This document shows positions 1-8,195 of a stretch of 64,000 nucleotides of DNA, piece by piece. The stretch is from Lentilactobacillus parabuchneri DSM 5707 = NBRC 107865 (GTDB taxonomy: Bacteria; Bacillota; Bacilli; Lactobacillales; Lactobacillaceae). The notes under the pieces are model-generated. The model was not told the origin of the DNA. It saw nothing but the letters and a program-made list of their open reading frames with translations, and searched no databases. The first letter of the stretch is position 1; each line of letters starts with the position of its first letter. Position numbers and translations under genes: made by a program. The stretch lies in contig NZ_AZGK01000001.1 of the NCBI RefSeq assembly GCF_001435315.1, positions 249,476 through 313,475 on the forward strand, written 5' to 3'.

Positions 1-908
1 TTCGGCATGATATGGTTGAAGACATGTTGGCGGAGCGACGCGAACACGGGCCGTTTAAGAGTTTTCCGGATTTCTTAAGTCGTTTGGATGATAAATATCG
101 TAAGTCGGAACTCATTTCAGCGCTGATTTATTCCGGTGCGCTGGACGGCTTTTCATACAACCGGTCCGAACTGATTGCGGCGACGCCCGAATTTATCAGC
201 TCAGTTGAACTAAGCGGCAAGTCAATGAGCCTGTTTAAAGTGCTGGAGCCCAAGATGCCGCGGATGCCTGAGATGCCGTTAATGGACAAGCTGGAAAAGG
301 AAAATGAATACATTGGGGCTTATTTATCCGGACATCCAACCGAACGATTTGAGACGTTGGCCAACCAGTTAAATGCGCAAACAACCCAAACGATGGCAGT
401 GGGGATGAAAAATGTCTATTTGATTCTTTACGTCACCAAGGTGAAGATTATCCGCACCAAAACCGGCAAGCAGATGGCCTTTTTAGACGGCAACGATCAG
501 GTAGGCGAAACGTCGATTACGGTCTTTCCGAATCTGTTTTCCAAAACGCAATCTTGGCTGCATAAGGATATGGTGGTTTTGGTCAAGGGGAACGTTGAAA
601 AAACCAACGACATTCAGATGGTTGCTAATGACTTGCAGCCAGCGGCAAACGCACTACAAAGTTTAAAACGACAGAAGCCGTCTTCAAAATGGTATTTGCG
701 GATTGACGCTCAGCAGGATAAAAACGTTATCTTTCACAATCTGAATCAATTAAGCCGCCAATATCACGGAAACGTCCCCGTGATTGTCTTCGAGACAGAA
801 ACAAAAAAGACGTGGGCATTGGCTGAACAATTTTGGCTGACAGATTCGCCAAAATTAAAAGAACAATTAATCACAATCTTTGGCAATAATAATGTCGTGT
901 ATAAGTAA
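1..908 (+). CDS. dnaE: DNA polymerase III alpha subunit, C-terminal part
   Basis: This is the 3' end of the replicative polymerase gene; the reading frame is already open at base 3 and the start lies outside the window. About 301 residues are visible. They begin in the helix-hairpin-helix region (FPDFLSRL, then ALIYSGALDGF), typical of the DnaE tail. An OB-fold follows (VYLILYVTKVKIIRTKTGKQ, later VVLVKGNVEK), which in the family contacts single-stranded DNA. The frame ends in TAA at 906-908. The neighbour is pyk. In many Lactobacillales pfkA lies between dnaE and pyk, and here it is absent. No clear terminator follows dnaE. Identity is from recognised family sequence and context. Confidence 0.93.
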   Translation, partial: RHDMVEDMLAERREHGPFKSFPDFLSRLDDKYRKSELISALIYSGALDGFSYNRSELIAATPEFISSVELSGKSMSLFKVLEPKMPRMPEMPLMDKLEKENEYIGAYLSGHPTERFETLANQLNAQTTQTMAVGMKNVYLILYVTKVKIIRTKTGKQMAFLDGNDQVGETSITVFPNLFSKTQSWLHKDMVVLVKGNVEKTNDIQMVANDLQPAANALQSLKRQKPSSKWYLRIDAQQDKNVIFHNLNQLSRQYHGNVPVIVFETETKKTWALAEQFWLTDSPKLKEQLITIFGNNNVVYK

Positions 909-956
909 TTTTTTTCAGAAAAAAAGTTTAGTTTGGTAAAGGCTTTCATTTGCGGT

Positions 957-1010
957 AGGCCTAACTTTTTGGCTGTCGGCTTAAATCACAGACACTGATT
1001 TAGGCCTAAA
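957..1010. repeat. Twin TAGGCCTA palindromes upstream of the pyk promoter
   Basis: The 8-base palindrome TAGGCCTA occurs twice in the dnaE-pyk gap, the second time inside the 12-base palindrome TTTAGGCCTAAA at 999-1010. The copies are about 44 bases apart, and the second ends just upstream of the proposed pyk -35 box. They could be paired operator half-sites or two arms of a hairpin. No known regulator is recognised. Confidence 0.4.
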
Positions 1011-1016
1011 AGGTGG

Positions 1017-1045
1017 GCGACAATCCGTGTAAAAAGTGATAAAAT
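1017..1045 (+). promoter_or_regulatory. Predicted sigma-A promoter of pyk
   Basis: A weak -35 box GCGACA (1017-1022) is separated by 17 bases from a -10 box TAAAAT (1040-1045). It leaves a leader of about 95 bases before the pyk ATG, whose ribosome site is AAGGAGAG. The prediction rests on spacing and consensus only. Confidence 0.5.
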
Positions 1046-1146
1046 AACCGGTGAATCTAAAAGGATACCGATGCATGATTTGAGACGTTTTGTAGACGGT
1101 TCGAAAAAGCGTCGAGTGCCCAAAAACCGAAGGAGAGATTTTACTT

Positions 1147-2904
1147 ATGAAGAAAACTAAGATCGTAAGTACATTAGGCCCAGCAAGTACTGATGTAGAA
1201 ACAATTACTAAGTTGATTGAAGCTGGTGCTAATGTTTTCCGATTTAACTTTTCACATGGTGACCACCCTGAACATCTTGATCGTATGAACAAGGTTCACG
1301 AAGCTGAAAAGAAGACTGGTAAGACTGTTGGAATTATGCTCGATACTAAGGGTGCTGAAATTCGGACGACCGTTGAAAAAGACGGCAAGATTGAATTCCA
1401 CACTGGTGACGTATTCCGTATCTCAATGGACGCAAGTCTTGAGGGTACTAAAGAAAAGATTGCAGTTACTTACCCAGGACTCTTTGATGATGTTCATGAA
1501 GGCGGCCACGTTCTTTTTGACGATGGTTTGTTGGACACTGTTGTTACTAAAAAAGACGACGCTAATAAAGAATTAGTTGTGACTGTTCAAAACGACGGCA
1601 TTCTTGGTTCACGGAAGGGTGTTAACGCACCTGGTGTTTCCATTAACTTGCCTGGTATCACTGAAAAAGATTCAGATGATATTCTTTTTGGCTTGGACAA
1701 CGACATCGACTTTATTTCAGCTTCATTTGTTCGTAAACCACAAGATGTATTGGACATCCGTGAATTGCTTGAAGAAAAGCACATGGAACACGTTCAAATC
1801 TTCCCAAAGATCGAATCACAAGAAGGAATCAACAACTTTGACGATATCATCAAGGTATCTGATGGTTTGATGGTTGCTCGTGGTGACATGGGTGTTGAAA
1901 TTCCAGCCGAAAACGTTCCGTTGGTACAAAAGACTTTGATCAAGAAGTGTAACCAACTTGGCAAGCCTGTTATCACCGCTACTCAAATGCTTGATTCAAT
2001 GCAGGAAAACCCACGTCCAACTCGTGCCGAAGCTTCTGATGTTGCCAATGCCGTCTTTGATGGTACTGACGCAACCATGCTTTCAGGTGAAAGTGCCAAC
2101 GGTGACTACCCTGTTGAATCAGTTCAAACAATGGCTCGTATCGACGTTAAGGCTGAAAATGCATTTAGCGAATTCGGTACTCCACGTCCTGAGTTTGACT
2201 CAAGTGACGTTACTGAATCAATTGGTGACTCAGTTGCCCGTGTTGCCGAAGAATTAGGTGTTCACTGCATCGTTGCAGCCACCCGTTCAGGATACACTGC
2301 ACGTATGATTTCTAAGTATCATCCAGATGCTGACATCCTTGCCATCACATTTGACGAACGTACCCGTCGTGGTTTGATGGTTAACTGGGGTGTTCACCCA
2401 ATCTTGGTTGACGAAGTTAAGAGCACTGATGAAATCTTTGAATTAGCTTCAAAGAAGGCTCTCGAAACTGGTTTGGCTAAGGAAGGCGATTTAATTATCG
2501 TCACTGCCGGTGTTCCAGTTGGCGAAAGTGGCACGACTAACTTGATGAGAGTTCAATTGATCGGCTCAAAGTTGGTTCAAGGCCAAGGTGTTGGTGACAA
2601 GACTGTTATTGGTAAAGCTGTTGTTGCTAAGAACGCTGCTGATGCTAAGAGCAAGGTTACTGAAGGAAGCATCCTTGTAACCAAGTCAACTGACAAAGAA
2701 TATCTGCCAGCTATCGAAAAGGCAAGCGCCGTTGTTGTTGAAACAGGCGGTTTGACTTCACACGCAGCTGTTGTTGGTATTTCAATGGGAATCCCTGTTG
2801 TTGTCGGTGCTGCTGACGCAACTACCAAGATTTCTGACGGTGAATTGATTACTGTTGATTCACATCGTGGTGTCATTTATCACGGCGCATCATCATCAAT
2901 CTAA
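1147..2904 (+). CDS. pyk: Pyruvate kinase with C-terminal PEP-utilising domain
   Basis: Converts phosphoenolpyruvate and ADP to pyruvate and ATP in the last step of glycolysis or the phosphoketolase route. The 585-residue product shows the barrel motifs FRFNFSHGDH near residue 32, IFPKIESQEG near 218, MVARGDMGVEIP near 241 and TATQMLDSM near 277. A C-terminal extension ends in a PEP-utilising swivelling domain with GGLTSHAAV, whose histidine is residue 539; this extension is usual in Bacillus and Lactobacillus enzymes. Codon choice is strongly biased, as expected for a highly expressed gene. AAGGAGAG sits just upstream of the ATG. It follows dnaE without pfkA and is closed by its own terminator. 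Confidence 0.97.
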   Translation: MKKTKIVSTLGPASTDVETITKLIEAGANVFRFNFSHGDHPEHLDRMNKVHEAEKKTGKTVGIMLDTKGAEIRTTVEKDGKIEFHTGDVFRISMDASLEGTKEKIAVTYPGLFDDVHEGGHVLFDDGLLDTVVTKKDDANKELVVTVQNDGILGSRKGVNAPGVSINLPGITEKDSDDILFGLDNDIDFISASFVRKPQDVLDIRELLEEKHMEHVQIFPKIESQEGINNFDDIIKVSDGLMVARGDMGVEIPAENVPLVQKTLIKKCNQLGKPVITATQMLDSMQENPRPTRAEASDVANAVFDGTDATMLSGESANGDYPVESVQTMARIDVKAENAFSEFGTPRPEFDSSDVTESIGDSVARVAEELGVHCIVAATRSGYTARMISKYHPDADILAITFDERTRRGLMVNWGVHPILVDEVKSTDEIFELASKKALETGLAKEGDLIIVTAGVPVGESGTTNLMRVQLIGSKLVQGQGVGDKTVIGKAVVAKNAADAKSKVTEGSILVTKSTDKEYLPAIEKASAVVVETGGLTSHAAVVGISMGIPVVVGAADATTKISDGELITVDSHRGVIYHGASSSI

Positions 2905-2936
2905 ATTTAACTTGTGAGTAATCACAATTCATAAAG

Positions 2937-2974
2937 AACAGGTCCGGGCGGTTAATCCGTTCGGACCTGTTTGT
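2937..2974 (+). terminator. Rho-independent terminator of pyk
   Basis: The arms AACAGGTCCG and CGGACCTGTT flank a loop of about 15 bases and are followed by a T-containing run. It lies 33 bases after the pyk stop codon. Confidence 0.8.
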
Positions 2975-3050
2975 GATTTAAAGACTGAAGTCGAAATTTA
3001 GATTGAAAACGTGTAAAATGGTGACATGATGGATTAGATCGGAGACGAAC

Positions 3051-3911
3051 ATGAATAATATAATTGCGCAAGTTGTGACTGGAAAAGTCATTGATGAAAA
3101 TGATAAAGACTACTTTATTCAAATTGAGGGCGAAACATTTCTCCTTGATAAAGAGGAAGTCAAGAAGCCATTAAAAATTGGTGCCAGCTTTACTGGCTTT
3201 ACGTACGAAAATGAACAGCATAAAATGCAAATTACCAGAAACATTCCAGAAATCCGTAGAGACCATTACGGTTTTGCGACCGTTGTGAAGGAAAAGTTTG
3301 GCTTGGGTGTTTTTGTCGACATTGGACTGCCCAACAAGGACGTCGTCGTTTCAATTGACGAACTCCCAACTGTCCGTTCATTGTGGCCACAAGACGGCGA
3401 TCAACTTTTAATCGACTTGACGGTGGATAACAAGAACCGAATTTGGGGTCATTTGGCCGATGAAGAAATCTTCAGTGCCATTGCCAAACCCGCCAAGGAT
3501 GATTTGCAGAATAAGAATTTAAAAGCACGGGCCTACCGCCTTAAAATGTCTGGCACCCGCCTACTAACCGAAGACTATAACCTGGCATTTTTACATCCAG
3601 ATGAGCGATTAATGGAACCACGTTTGGGCGAAGAGGTCGAGGGTCGGGTAATCGGCATGTTACGCGATGGCAGCGTCAATATTTCGACCAAGCCCCGTGC
3701 TTACCAAGAAATTGGTGAGGACGCCCAGATGATTTTAGCGGCCATTGAACATACGGATGACAAACAGCTGGCTTTTAGCGACAAAAGCACACCGGATGCG
3801 ATTAAGGACTATTTTGGGATCAGCAAAGGGGCCTTTAAGCGGGCATTGGGTCACTTGCTCAAAGAAAATTTAATTGTTCAAGAGGACGGGCATATTTCGT
3901 TAAAAAAGTAG
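3051..3911 (+). CDS. cvfB: S1-like RNA-binding protein, CvfB/YitL family
   Basis: The 286-residue product resembles the CvfB/YitL family: tandem S1-type OB-folds followed by a C-terminal winged helix. The S1-like segment YGFATVVKEKFGLGVFVDIG lies near residues 70-90, and a second at about 200-220 begins LGEEVEGRVIGMLRDG. The C-terminal part (DYFGISKGAFKRALGHLLKE) is the winged helix. In Staphylococcus the family influences virulence gene expression through RNA binding; the role here is inferred to be RNA-related and is not proven. The ATG has a GGAGACG ribosome site. xerD follows after 9 bases, so co-transcription is likely. Confidence 0.8.
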   Translation: MNNIIAQVVTGKVIDENDKDYFIQIEGETFLLDKEEVKKPLKIGASFTGFTYENEQHKMQITRNIPEIRRDHYGFATVVKEKFGLGVFVDIGLPNKDVVVSIDELPTVRSLWPQDGDQLLIDLTVDNKNRIWGHLADEEIFSAIAKPAKDDLQNKNLKARAYRLKMSGTRLLTEDYNLAFLHPDERLMEPRLGEEVEGRVIGMLRDGSVNISTKPRAYQEIGEDAQMILAAIEHTDDKQLAFSDKSTPDAIKDYFGISKGAFKRALGHLLKENLIVQEDGHISLKK

Positions 3912-3920
3912 GTTAAAGCG

Positions 3921-4808
3921 ATGCACGAACAAATTGAGGATTATTTACATTATCTGCAGGTTGAACGAGGACTTTCAGCCAACACCATTCAAAGCTATCG
4001 CCAGGATTTACAAGAGGCTGATGCTTTTTTCAAAACCCAGACCAAGTCAATTGCCGAAATTGACCAGTTTGTCATTCTCAATTTTTTAGAGCAGCTTCAA
4101 CAACAACGTAAAGCCAGAAACACCGTAATCCGAGTTGTTTCAACACTGCGCCGCTTTTTTCAGTACCTGGTGCAATTTGGGGTCATCAAAGACGATCCAA
4201 TGTTGAAGGTTGACTCTCCCAAAAAGGCTCAAACCCTTCCCGATGTTCTGACGGTTGCTCAGGTTAACCAGCTGCTTTCAATGCCGAACACCAATCAGAA
4301 ATTAGGAATTCGGGATCGGGCAATCCTGGAGACCCTCTATGCCACTGGGCTTCGGGTTAGCGAACTGGTGAACTTAAAGCTGGGCGATCTGCATTTGCCG
4401 ATGAATTTATTGCAAACAATTGGTAAGGGCGATAAGGAACGGATCATTCCAATCAGTGACGTTGCGGTCGATTGGCTGAATCGATATCTGACCACCACCC
4501 GGGTCGCGTTGCTCGACGGAAAGCCAAATACCGAGTTTGTTTTTTTAAATGCTCACGGCAGACAATTGACTCGCCAGGCAATCTGGCTGATGATTAAGAA
4601 ATACGTCAATCAAGCCGGCATTAAACGCCACGTCACGCCCCATACGCTGCGCCATTCGTTTGCGACGCACCTGCTTGAAAACGGGGCGGATTTGCGAATT
4701 GTCCAAGAGCTGCTGGGGCATTCGGATATTTCGACCACCCAAATTTATACGCACGTTTCGCATCAGCACTTAACCGAGGTTTACAACAAATATCATCCAC
4801 GCGCGTAA
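3921..4808 (+). CDS. xerD: Tyrosine recombinase XerD
   Basis: Site-specific recombinase that, with a XerC partner, resolves chromosome dimers at dif. The 295-residue protein has the N-terminal SAM-like DNA-binding domain (residues 1-85) and the catalytic domain with Arg145 (ATGLRVSEL), the box HTLRHSFATHLLENG, the LGHSDISTTQIYTHV motif and Tyr276 as nucleophile. Length and sequence match housekeeping XerD rather than a phage integrase. The xerD-ribT-scpA-scpB-rluB order is conserved in Bacillus and Lactobacillus, which also argues against a mobile element. The ribosome site before its ATG is weak (GGTTAAAG), consistent with coupling to the gene ahead. Confidence 0.93.
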   Translation: MHEQIEDYLHYLQVERGLSANTIQSYRQDLQEADAFFKTQTKSIAEIDQFVILNFLEQLQQQRKARNTVIRVVSTLRRFFQYLVQFGVIKDDPMLKVDSPKKAQTLPDVLTVAQVNQLLSMPNTNQKLGIRDRAILETLYATGLRVSELVNLKLGDLHLPMNLLQTIGKGDKERIIPISDVAVDWLNRYLTTTRVALLDGKPNTEFVFLNAHGRQLTRQAIWLMIKKYVNQAGIKRHVTPHTLRHSFATHLLENGADLRIVQELLGHSDISTTQIYTHVSHQHLTEVYNKYHPRA

Positions 4809-4820
4809 GGAGTATAACTA

Positions 4821-5183
4821 ATGTTATATCAGTATCGAAAAGATTATGAAAAAATTGCCATGGGCCTGTTCTCCTTGGTAACGGAACTACAAAATATGGA
4901 TCTCGTCTCTCAGGAGATGAACTGGTATGCCAATAAGGAGAACCGCATTATCTATTTGTGGCGCGATCCGTCCAATAATTGGTCAGGATTAGTCGGCATC
5001 GAATTGCAGGACGATCAATTGCTGGTCCATCAGCTGGTCTTGACGCCGCAAAGTGTCAATCAAGCAAACTACAACCGAATTTTTGATGATTTACAGGATT
5101 TGTATCCAAAGTATAAAATCGTTGCCGGATTTGACAATAAATCCGCTTGGGAAAAATGGGAGAATTCACCTGATCATGCCTGA
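4821..5183 (+). CDS. ribT: RibT-like GNAT-fold protein
   Basis: A 120-residue protein resembling RibT, a small acetyltransferase-fold protein that lies between xerD or the riboflavin genes and scpA in Bacillus and lactobacilli. Visible are strand-like segments (GLVGIELQDDQLLVHQLVL) and the conserved end KIVAGFDNKSAWEKW. It has no catalytic signature that can be named with confidence. AAGGAGTATAACTA precedes the ATG. Its stop codon overlaps the scpA start by 8 bases. Its substrate is unknown, and assignment relies strongly on position. Confidence 0.7.
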   Translation: MLYQYRKDYEKIAMGLFSLVTELQNMDLVSQEMNWYANKENRIIYLWRDPSNNWSGLVGIELQDDQLLVHQLVLTPQSVNQANYNRIFDDLQDLYPKYKIVAGFDNKSAWEKWENSPDHA

Positions 5184-5925
5184 AACTATTCAACCTGAAT
5201 TACATTTAAATGATTTTGACGGCCCACTGGAAGTGTTGCTGCATCTAATTCAGGAATCCAAAATGGATATCTATGATATTCAGATTTCAACGATTACTGA
5301 ACAATATATGCAATATATTTACGATGCCCAACAGCTTAACTTGGAAATTGTCGGCGAATATTTTGTGATGGCCGCTAAGTTAATGGTCATTAAGTCGAAG
5401 ATGCTGCTGCCAAACGAGGTCGATGATGATTCCGATGACGAGCATGAAGATCCCCGAGAGGAATTAGTTTCACAGCTATTAAATTATAAGCGCTACAAAA
5501 TGGTTGCCCAAGACATGAAGCGCCGAGAAGCCTTTCGCCGCCAGAGTTTCACCAGGTCCGAACTGACGGTGCCGGCAACCAAGGATGAGTTGATTCAACC
5601 CTCTCCGTTTAACAGTGGCGACATCATGGCGAGTTACGTTGATGCGTTGAAACATTTTAAGTACAATCAACCAATGTCGACCGTCATTCACGAGTGGGCC
5701 TACACCATTGAGGGCCAGAGTCAAAAAGTGCGCGCCTTATTGAAACGGGACCACGCCAGGATTTCTTTTGACACGCTGGTCAACAAAGCCGACCAGCCGG
5801 AAGAAATTGTCACCGATTTTTTGGCGATTCTTGAAATGGCCAAATACAATGAAGTTGTTTTAAATCAATCCGATGCTGAGTCGGCAATTGAAATTAGAAG
5901 GGGGCCTGGATATATTGATCAGTAA
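5176..5925 (+). CDS. scpA: Segregation and condensation protein A
   Basis: ScpA is the kleisin subunit of the bacterial condensin SMC-ScpAB, which compacts and segregates chromosomes. The 249-residue product starts at the ATG inside the end of ribT; a longer in-frame extension exists upstream but is ribT sequence read in another frame. The family opening LHLNDFDGPLEVLLHLIQES is present, followed by DIYDIQISTITEQY, an acidic linker (DDDSDDEHEDPREE) and the C-terminal winged helix that binds the SMC head (FLAILEMAKYNEVVL). Overlaps with ribT (8 bases) and scpB (11 bases) imply translational coupling. Confidence 0.95.
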   Translation: MPETIQPELHLNDFDGPLEVLLHLIQESKMDIYDIQISTITEQYMQYIYDAQQLNLEIVGEYFVMAAKLMVIKSKMLLPNEVDDDSDDEHEDPREELVSQLLNYKRYKMVAQDMKRREAFRRQSFTRSELTVPATKDELIQPSPFNSGDIMASYVDALKHFKYNQPMSTVIHEWAYTIEGQSQKVRALLKRDHARISFDTLVNKADQPEEIVTDFLAILEMAKYNEVVLNQSDAESAIEIRRGPGYIDQ

Positions 5926-6496
5926 TTTAGCCAAAATCGAATCACTGCTTTATGCATCCGGCGACCAGGGAATCACCCTTCGACAAATTGCGCAGCGCAC
6001 CGCCCTGAGTGTCGCAGCTGTTCGCCAGCTGGTTGAAAAAATCATCGAAAAATACACCACTGATGAGAATTGTGGTTTGAAAGTTTTTGTCAGTGACGAC
6101 GTTTATCGATTGGGGACCAAAGAAGCGCTATCCGCGTTAGTCGGCGATTACATTAACGACGCCAAACCCCGAGTGCTTTCCGAAGCTGCCTTGGAAACCA
6201 TCTCAATTATTATGTACAACCAACCGATTACTCGAATCGAAATTGATCAGATTCGTGGTGTGAATAGTTCCGCACTCCTTCATCGATTGGTTAACCAGGA
6301 TTTAATCGAGGTGACCGGCGTCAAGGAAGAGGTTGGAAATCCCAAGCAGTATGGCATCACCAATTTCGGTCTGGATTATTTTGGCCTCAAGTCGTTGAAG
6401 GACTTACCCGAATTGCCGAAAGATGAAGTTTTGGATGATGATACCAGTGATTCACTCTTAACCAGATTTAACAAAGAAATAGACAAAGACCATTAG
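5915..6496 (+). CDS. scpB: Segregation and condensation protein B
   Basis: ScpB dimers bind the ScpA linker in the SMC condensin. The TTG at 5915 is chosen as start because AAGGGGG lies about 10 bases upstream and the product then begins ISNLAKIESLLYASGDQG, the usual ScpB N-terminus; the ORF extends further upstream without a better site. That gives 193 residues, normal for the family, with two winged-helix domains (about 1-80 and 90-165; VLSEAALETISIIMYNQPIT, and RIEIDQIRGV) and an acidic tail. It overlaps scpA by 11 bases and is followed by rluB 11 bases later. Confidence 0.93.
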   Translation: MISNLAKIESLLYASGDQGITLRQIAQRTALSVAAVRQLVEKIIEKYTTDENCGLKVFVSDDVYRLGTKEALSALVGDYINDAKPRVLSEAALETISIIMYNQPITRIEIDQIRGVNSSALLHRLVNQDLIEVTGVKEEVGNPKQYGITNFGLDYFGLKSLKDLPELPKDEVLDDDTSDSLLTRFNKEIDKDH

Positions 6497-6507
6497 GAGG
6501 TCGATTT

Positions 6508-7236
6508 ATGAACGAAGAACGGTTACAAAAGGTGATTGCCCACGCGGGCGTTGCCTCAAGACGAAAGGCTGAAACATTGATTTCAACCGGCCACGTCAAA
6601 GTCAACGGCCAAGTGGTGACGGAACTTGGAACCAAAGTTACCCCAAATGACGAAGTGAAAGTTGATGAGGTGCCAATTTCAAAAGAAGCACCTGTCTATT
6701 ATTTGCTGTATAAGCCCCGTGGGGTGATTACAGCGGTGAGTGACGATAAGCATCGAAAAACGGTGGTTGATATCCTTGATGAAGTCACTGAGCGTATCTA
6801 TCCCGTTGGTCGTTTGGATTATGATACTTCGGGGTTATTGCTCCTCACCAACGATGGCGATTTGGACAACAAATTAACCCATCCCAAGTATGAGGTTGAA
6901 AAGACTTACGTTGCCAAAGTAAAGGGGATTGTCACCAACGATGATTTGAAACACTTGAGAACGGGTGTCGTGATCGACCATCGAAAGACGGCTAAGGCGA
7001 AGACCAAACTCATCCGAACCAATAAGGATTCCTCGATTGTTCAGTTAACGATTCATGAGGGCCGTAACCACCAAGTTAAGAATATGTTCGAAAAGATCGG
7101 CCATCCGGTCGAAAAATTAAGTCGCGAAACATATGGCTTCTTAACCTTGAAGGGCTTACAACCTGGTGATTACCGACCACTTAAACCACATGAAGTTGAA
7201 GAGTTGAAAGAATTGACCGGAAAAACAAATCGTTGA
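6508..7236 (+). CDS. rluB: 23S rRNA pseudouridine synthase RluB type
   Basis: Isomerises a uridine of 23S rRNA to pseudouridine. The 242-residue protein has an N-terminal S4 RNA-binding domain (residues 1-60; RLQKVIAHAGVASRRKAE) and the RsuA/RluB catalytic domain, with motif GRLDYDTSGLLLLTNDG containing the catalytic Asp104, and the later motif EGRNHQVKNMF. AGGAGG precedes the ATG. Being last in the scp cluster is typical for rluB. The exact position modified is inferred from the family. A promoter for the next transcript overlaps its final codons. Confidence 0.92.
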   Translation: MNEERLQKVIAHAGVASRRKAETLISTGHVKVNGQVVTELGTKVTPNDEVKVDEVPISKEAPVYYLLYKPRGVITAVSDDKHRKTVVDILDEVTERIYPVGRLDYDTSGLLLLTNDGDLDNKLTHPKYEVEKTYVAKVKGIVTNDDLKHLRTGVVIDHRKTAKAKTKLIRTNKDSSIVQLTIHEGRNHQVKNMFEKIGHPVEKLSRETYGFLTLKGLQPGDYRPLKPHEVEELKELTGKTNR

Positions 7237-7260
7237 CTTTTAGTGAGTATTTGATATATT
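7233..7260 (+). promoter_or_regulatory. Predicted promoter of the riboflavin transporter transcript
   Basis: TTGACT (7233-7238) and TATATT (7255-7260) are separated by 16 bases and would start transcription near 7267, just ahead of the FMN riboswitch. The -35 box overlaps the stop codon of rluB. Confidence 0.6.
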
Positions 7261-7280
7261 TAAGTTAATTAAATTGGTTT

Positions 7281-7394
7281 ATCTTCAGGGCAGGGTGTGA
7301 TTCCCGACCGGCGGTGATAGTCCGCGACTCATGAGCGATCGTGATGAACTGGTGAAATTCCAGGACCGACAGTAAAGTCTGGTATGCAGAAGAT
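7281..7394 (+). ncRNA. FMN riboswitch (RFN element)
   Basis: The segment contains the conserved RFN blocks: CAGGGCAGGGTG near the 5' end, CCCGACCGGCGGTGATAG, GATGAACTGGTGAAATTCC, and GGACCGACAGTAAAGTCTGG. The outer helix is formed by ATCTTC (7281) with GAAGAT (ending 7394). It sits between a promoter and an intrinsic terminator ahead of the riboflavin transporter gene, so FMN binding is expected to favour termination. Ligand and logic are from the known family; the sequence match is strong. Confidence 0.95.
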
Positions 7395-7417
7395 TAAATT
7401 CTTACGATGCTTTTTAT

Positions 7418-7454
7418 AATGCCCTGACAAATTCTTTTTGTCAGGGCATTATTT
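7418..7454 (+). terminator. Riboswitch expression-platform terminator
   Basis: The hairpin arms AATGCCCTGACAAA and TTTGTCAGGGCATT have a very short loop and are followed by ATTTT. The left arm (GCCCTG) can alternatively pair with CAGGGC in the riboswitch aptamer, which gives a plausible antiterminated state. It lies 34 bases before the ribU start. Confidence 0.9.
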
Positions 7455-7487
7455 TGAAGATTGACCATTGGAGGAGAGGTTTTTTCA

Positions 7488-8069
7488 ATGGAAAATAGTA
7501 ATCACAAGCAGGTTTTAACCACTCGTTTGGTGGAGATGTCGATTTTGGCAGGGTGCTCTTATGTTTTGATGTTCCTGTCAGTTCCAATTATTCCGATTGT
7601 CCCATACATGAAGCTTGATTTAAGCGACATGCCAATCTTGATTGGAACGGTTATTTTTGGCCCCGTTGGTGGGATGACGATTGCCGGGTTAAAGGCGCTT
7701 CTTTATTGGGTCACCACTGGCGCATCGATTTTTGGCTTCATTGGGGTTGGGTCATCATTAATTTCATCACTGGTTCTGATTTGGAGCTATTACCTGGGTG
7801 AGCGGGCATTTTCGTTTACCAGCGGCCTGAAAAAGACGACGTTGGTGATCTTGACAATGGCAATCTCGTTGATGATCGTTATGTCGACCATTAACTGGTT
7901 GGGCGTCATTCCGCTTTACATGAACTTGATGAATATGAAGCTGGGCTTTCCACTTTCAACAGTCATCTTGTTTGGGGCAGTGCCGTTCAATCTGATTAAA
8001 GGCGTTGTCGTGGGCGGCGTTTTCTATGCGATCAAGGGCAGTTTCCTGCCGAGGTTGAAACTTCGATAA
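7488..8069 (+). CDS. ribU: Riboflavin ECF transporter S component RibU
   Basis: RibU is the substrate-binding membrane subunit of an energy-coupling-factor transporter that imports riboflavin using the shared EcfAA'T module. The ATG at 7488 follows GGAGGAGAGG; an upstream in-frame TTG at 7461 lies before this site and is unlikely. The 193-residue product is very hydrophobic with about six membrane segments. It carries the ECF-S feature PYMKLDLSDMPILIGTVIFG near residues 42-61 and GAVPFNLIKGVVVGG near the end. The FMN riboswitch upstream supports riboflavin as the substrate. Confidence 0.95.
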   Translation: MENSNHKQVLTTRLVEMSILAGCSYVLMFLSVPIIPIVPYMKLDLSDMPILIGTVIFGPVGGMTIAGLKALLYWVTTGASIFGFIGVGSSLISSLVLIWSYYLGERAFSFTSGLKKTTLVILTMAISLMIVMSTINWLGVIPLYMNLMNMKLGFPLSTVILFGAVPFNLIKGVVVGGVFYAIKGSFLPRLKLR

Positions 8070-8100
8070 GTTAAAGCATTTATAATTAACCAATTTCGTA

Positions 8101-8166
8101 TATAATTGAATAGTGAGTAATGTTAGAAGGCTAGAACGGACTTGCGGTTTGTTGCTAGCCTTTTGT
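8101..8166 (+). terminator. Hairpin after ribU, possibly a leader attenuator
   Basis: AAGGCTAG (8127-8134) pairs with CTAGCCTT (8155-8162), followed by a short T run, so it can terminate ribU transcripts. A good -10 box TATAAT at 8101-8106 lies just ahead of the hairpin, with no clear -35. Transcription from there would start about 15 bases before the hairpin, making it a candidate attenuator for ypbB-recQ instead. Confidence 0.6.
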
Positions 8167-8195
8167 AATGGCGTGAATTGGTTTTGGGGGATCTT

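Noticed and set aside
3921-4808. Phage or integrative element integrase
   Set aside because: The tyrosine recombinase has XerD length and motifs and sits in the conserved scpAB cluster, with no attachment sites or phage genes nearby.
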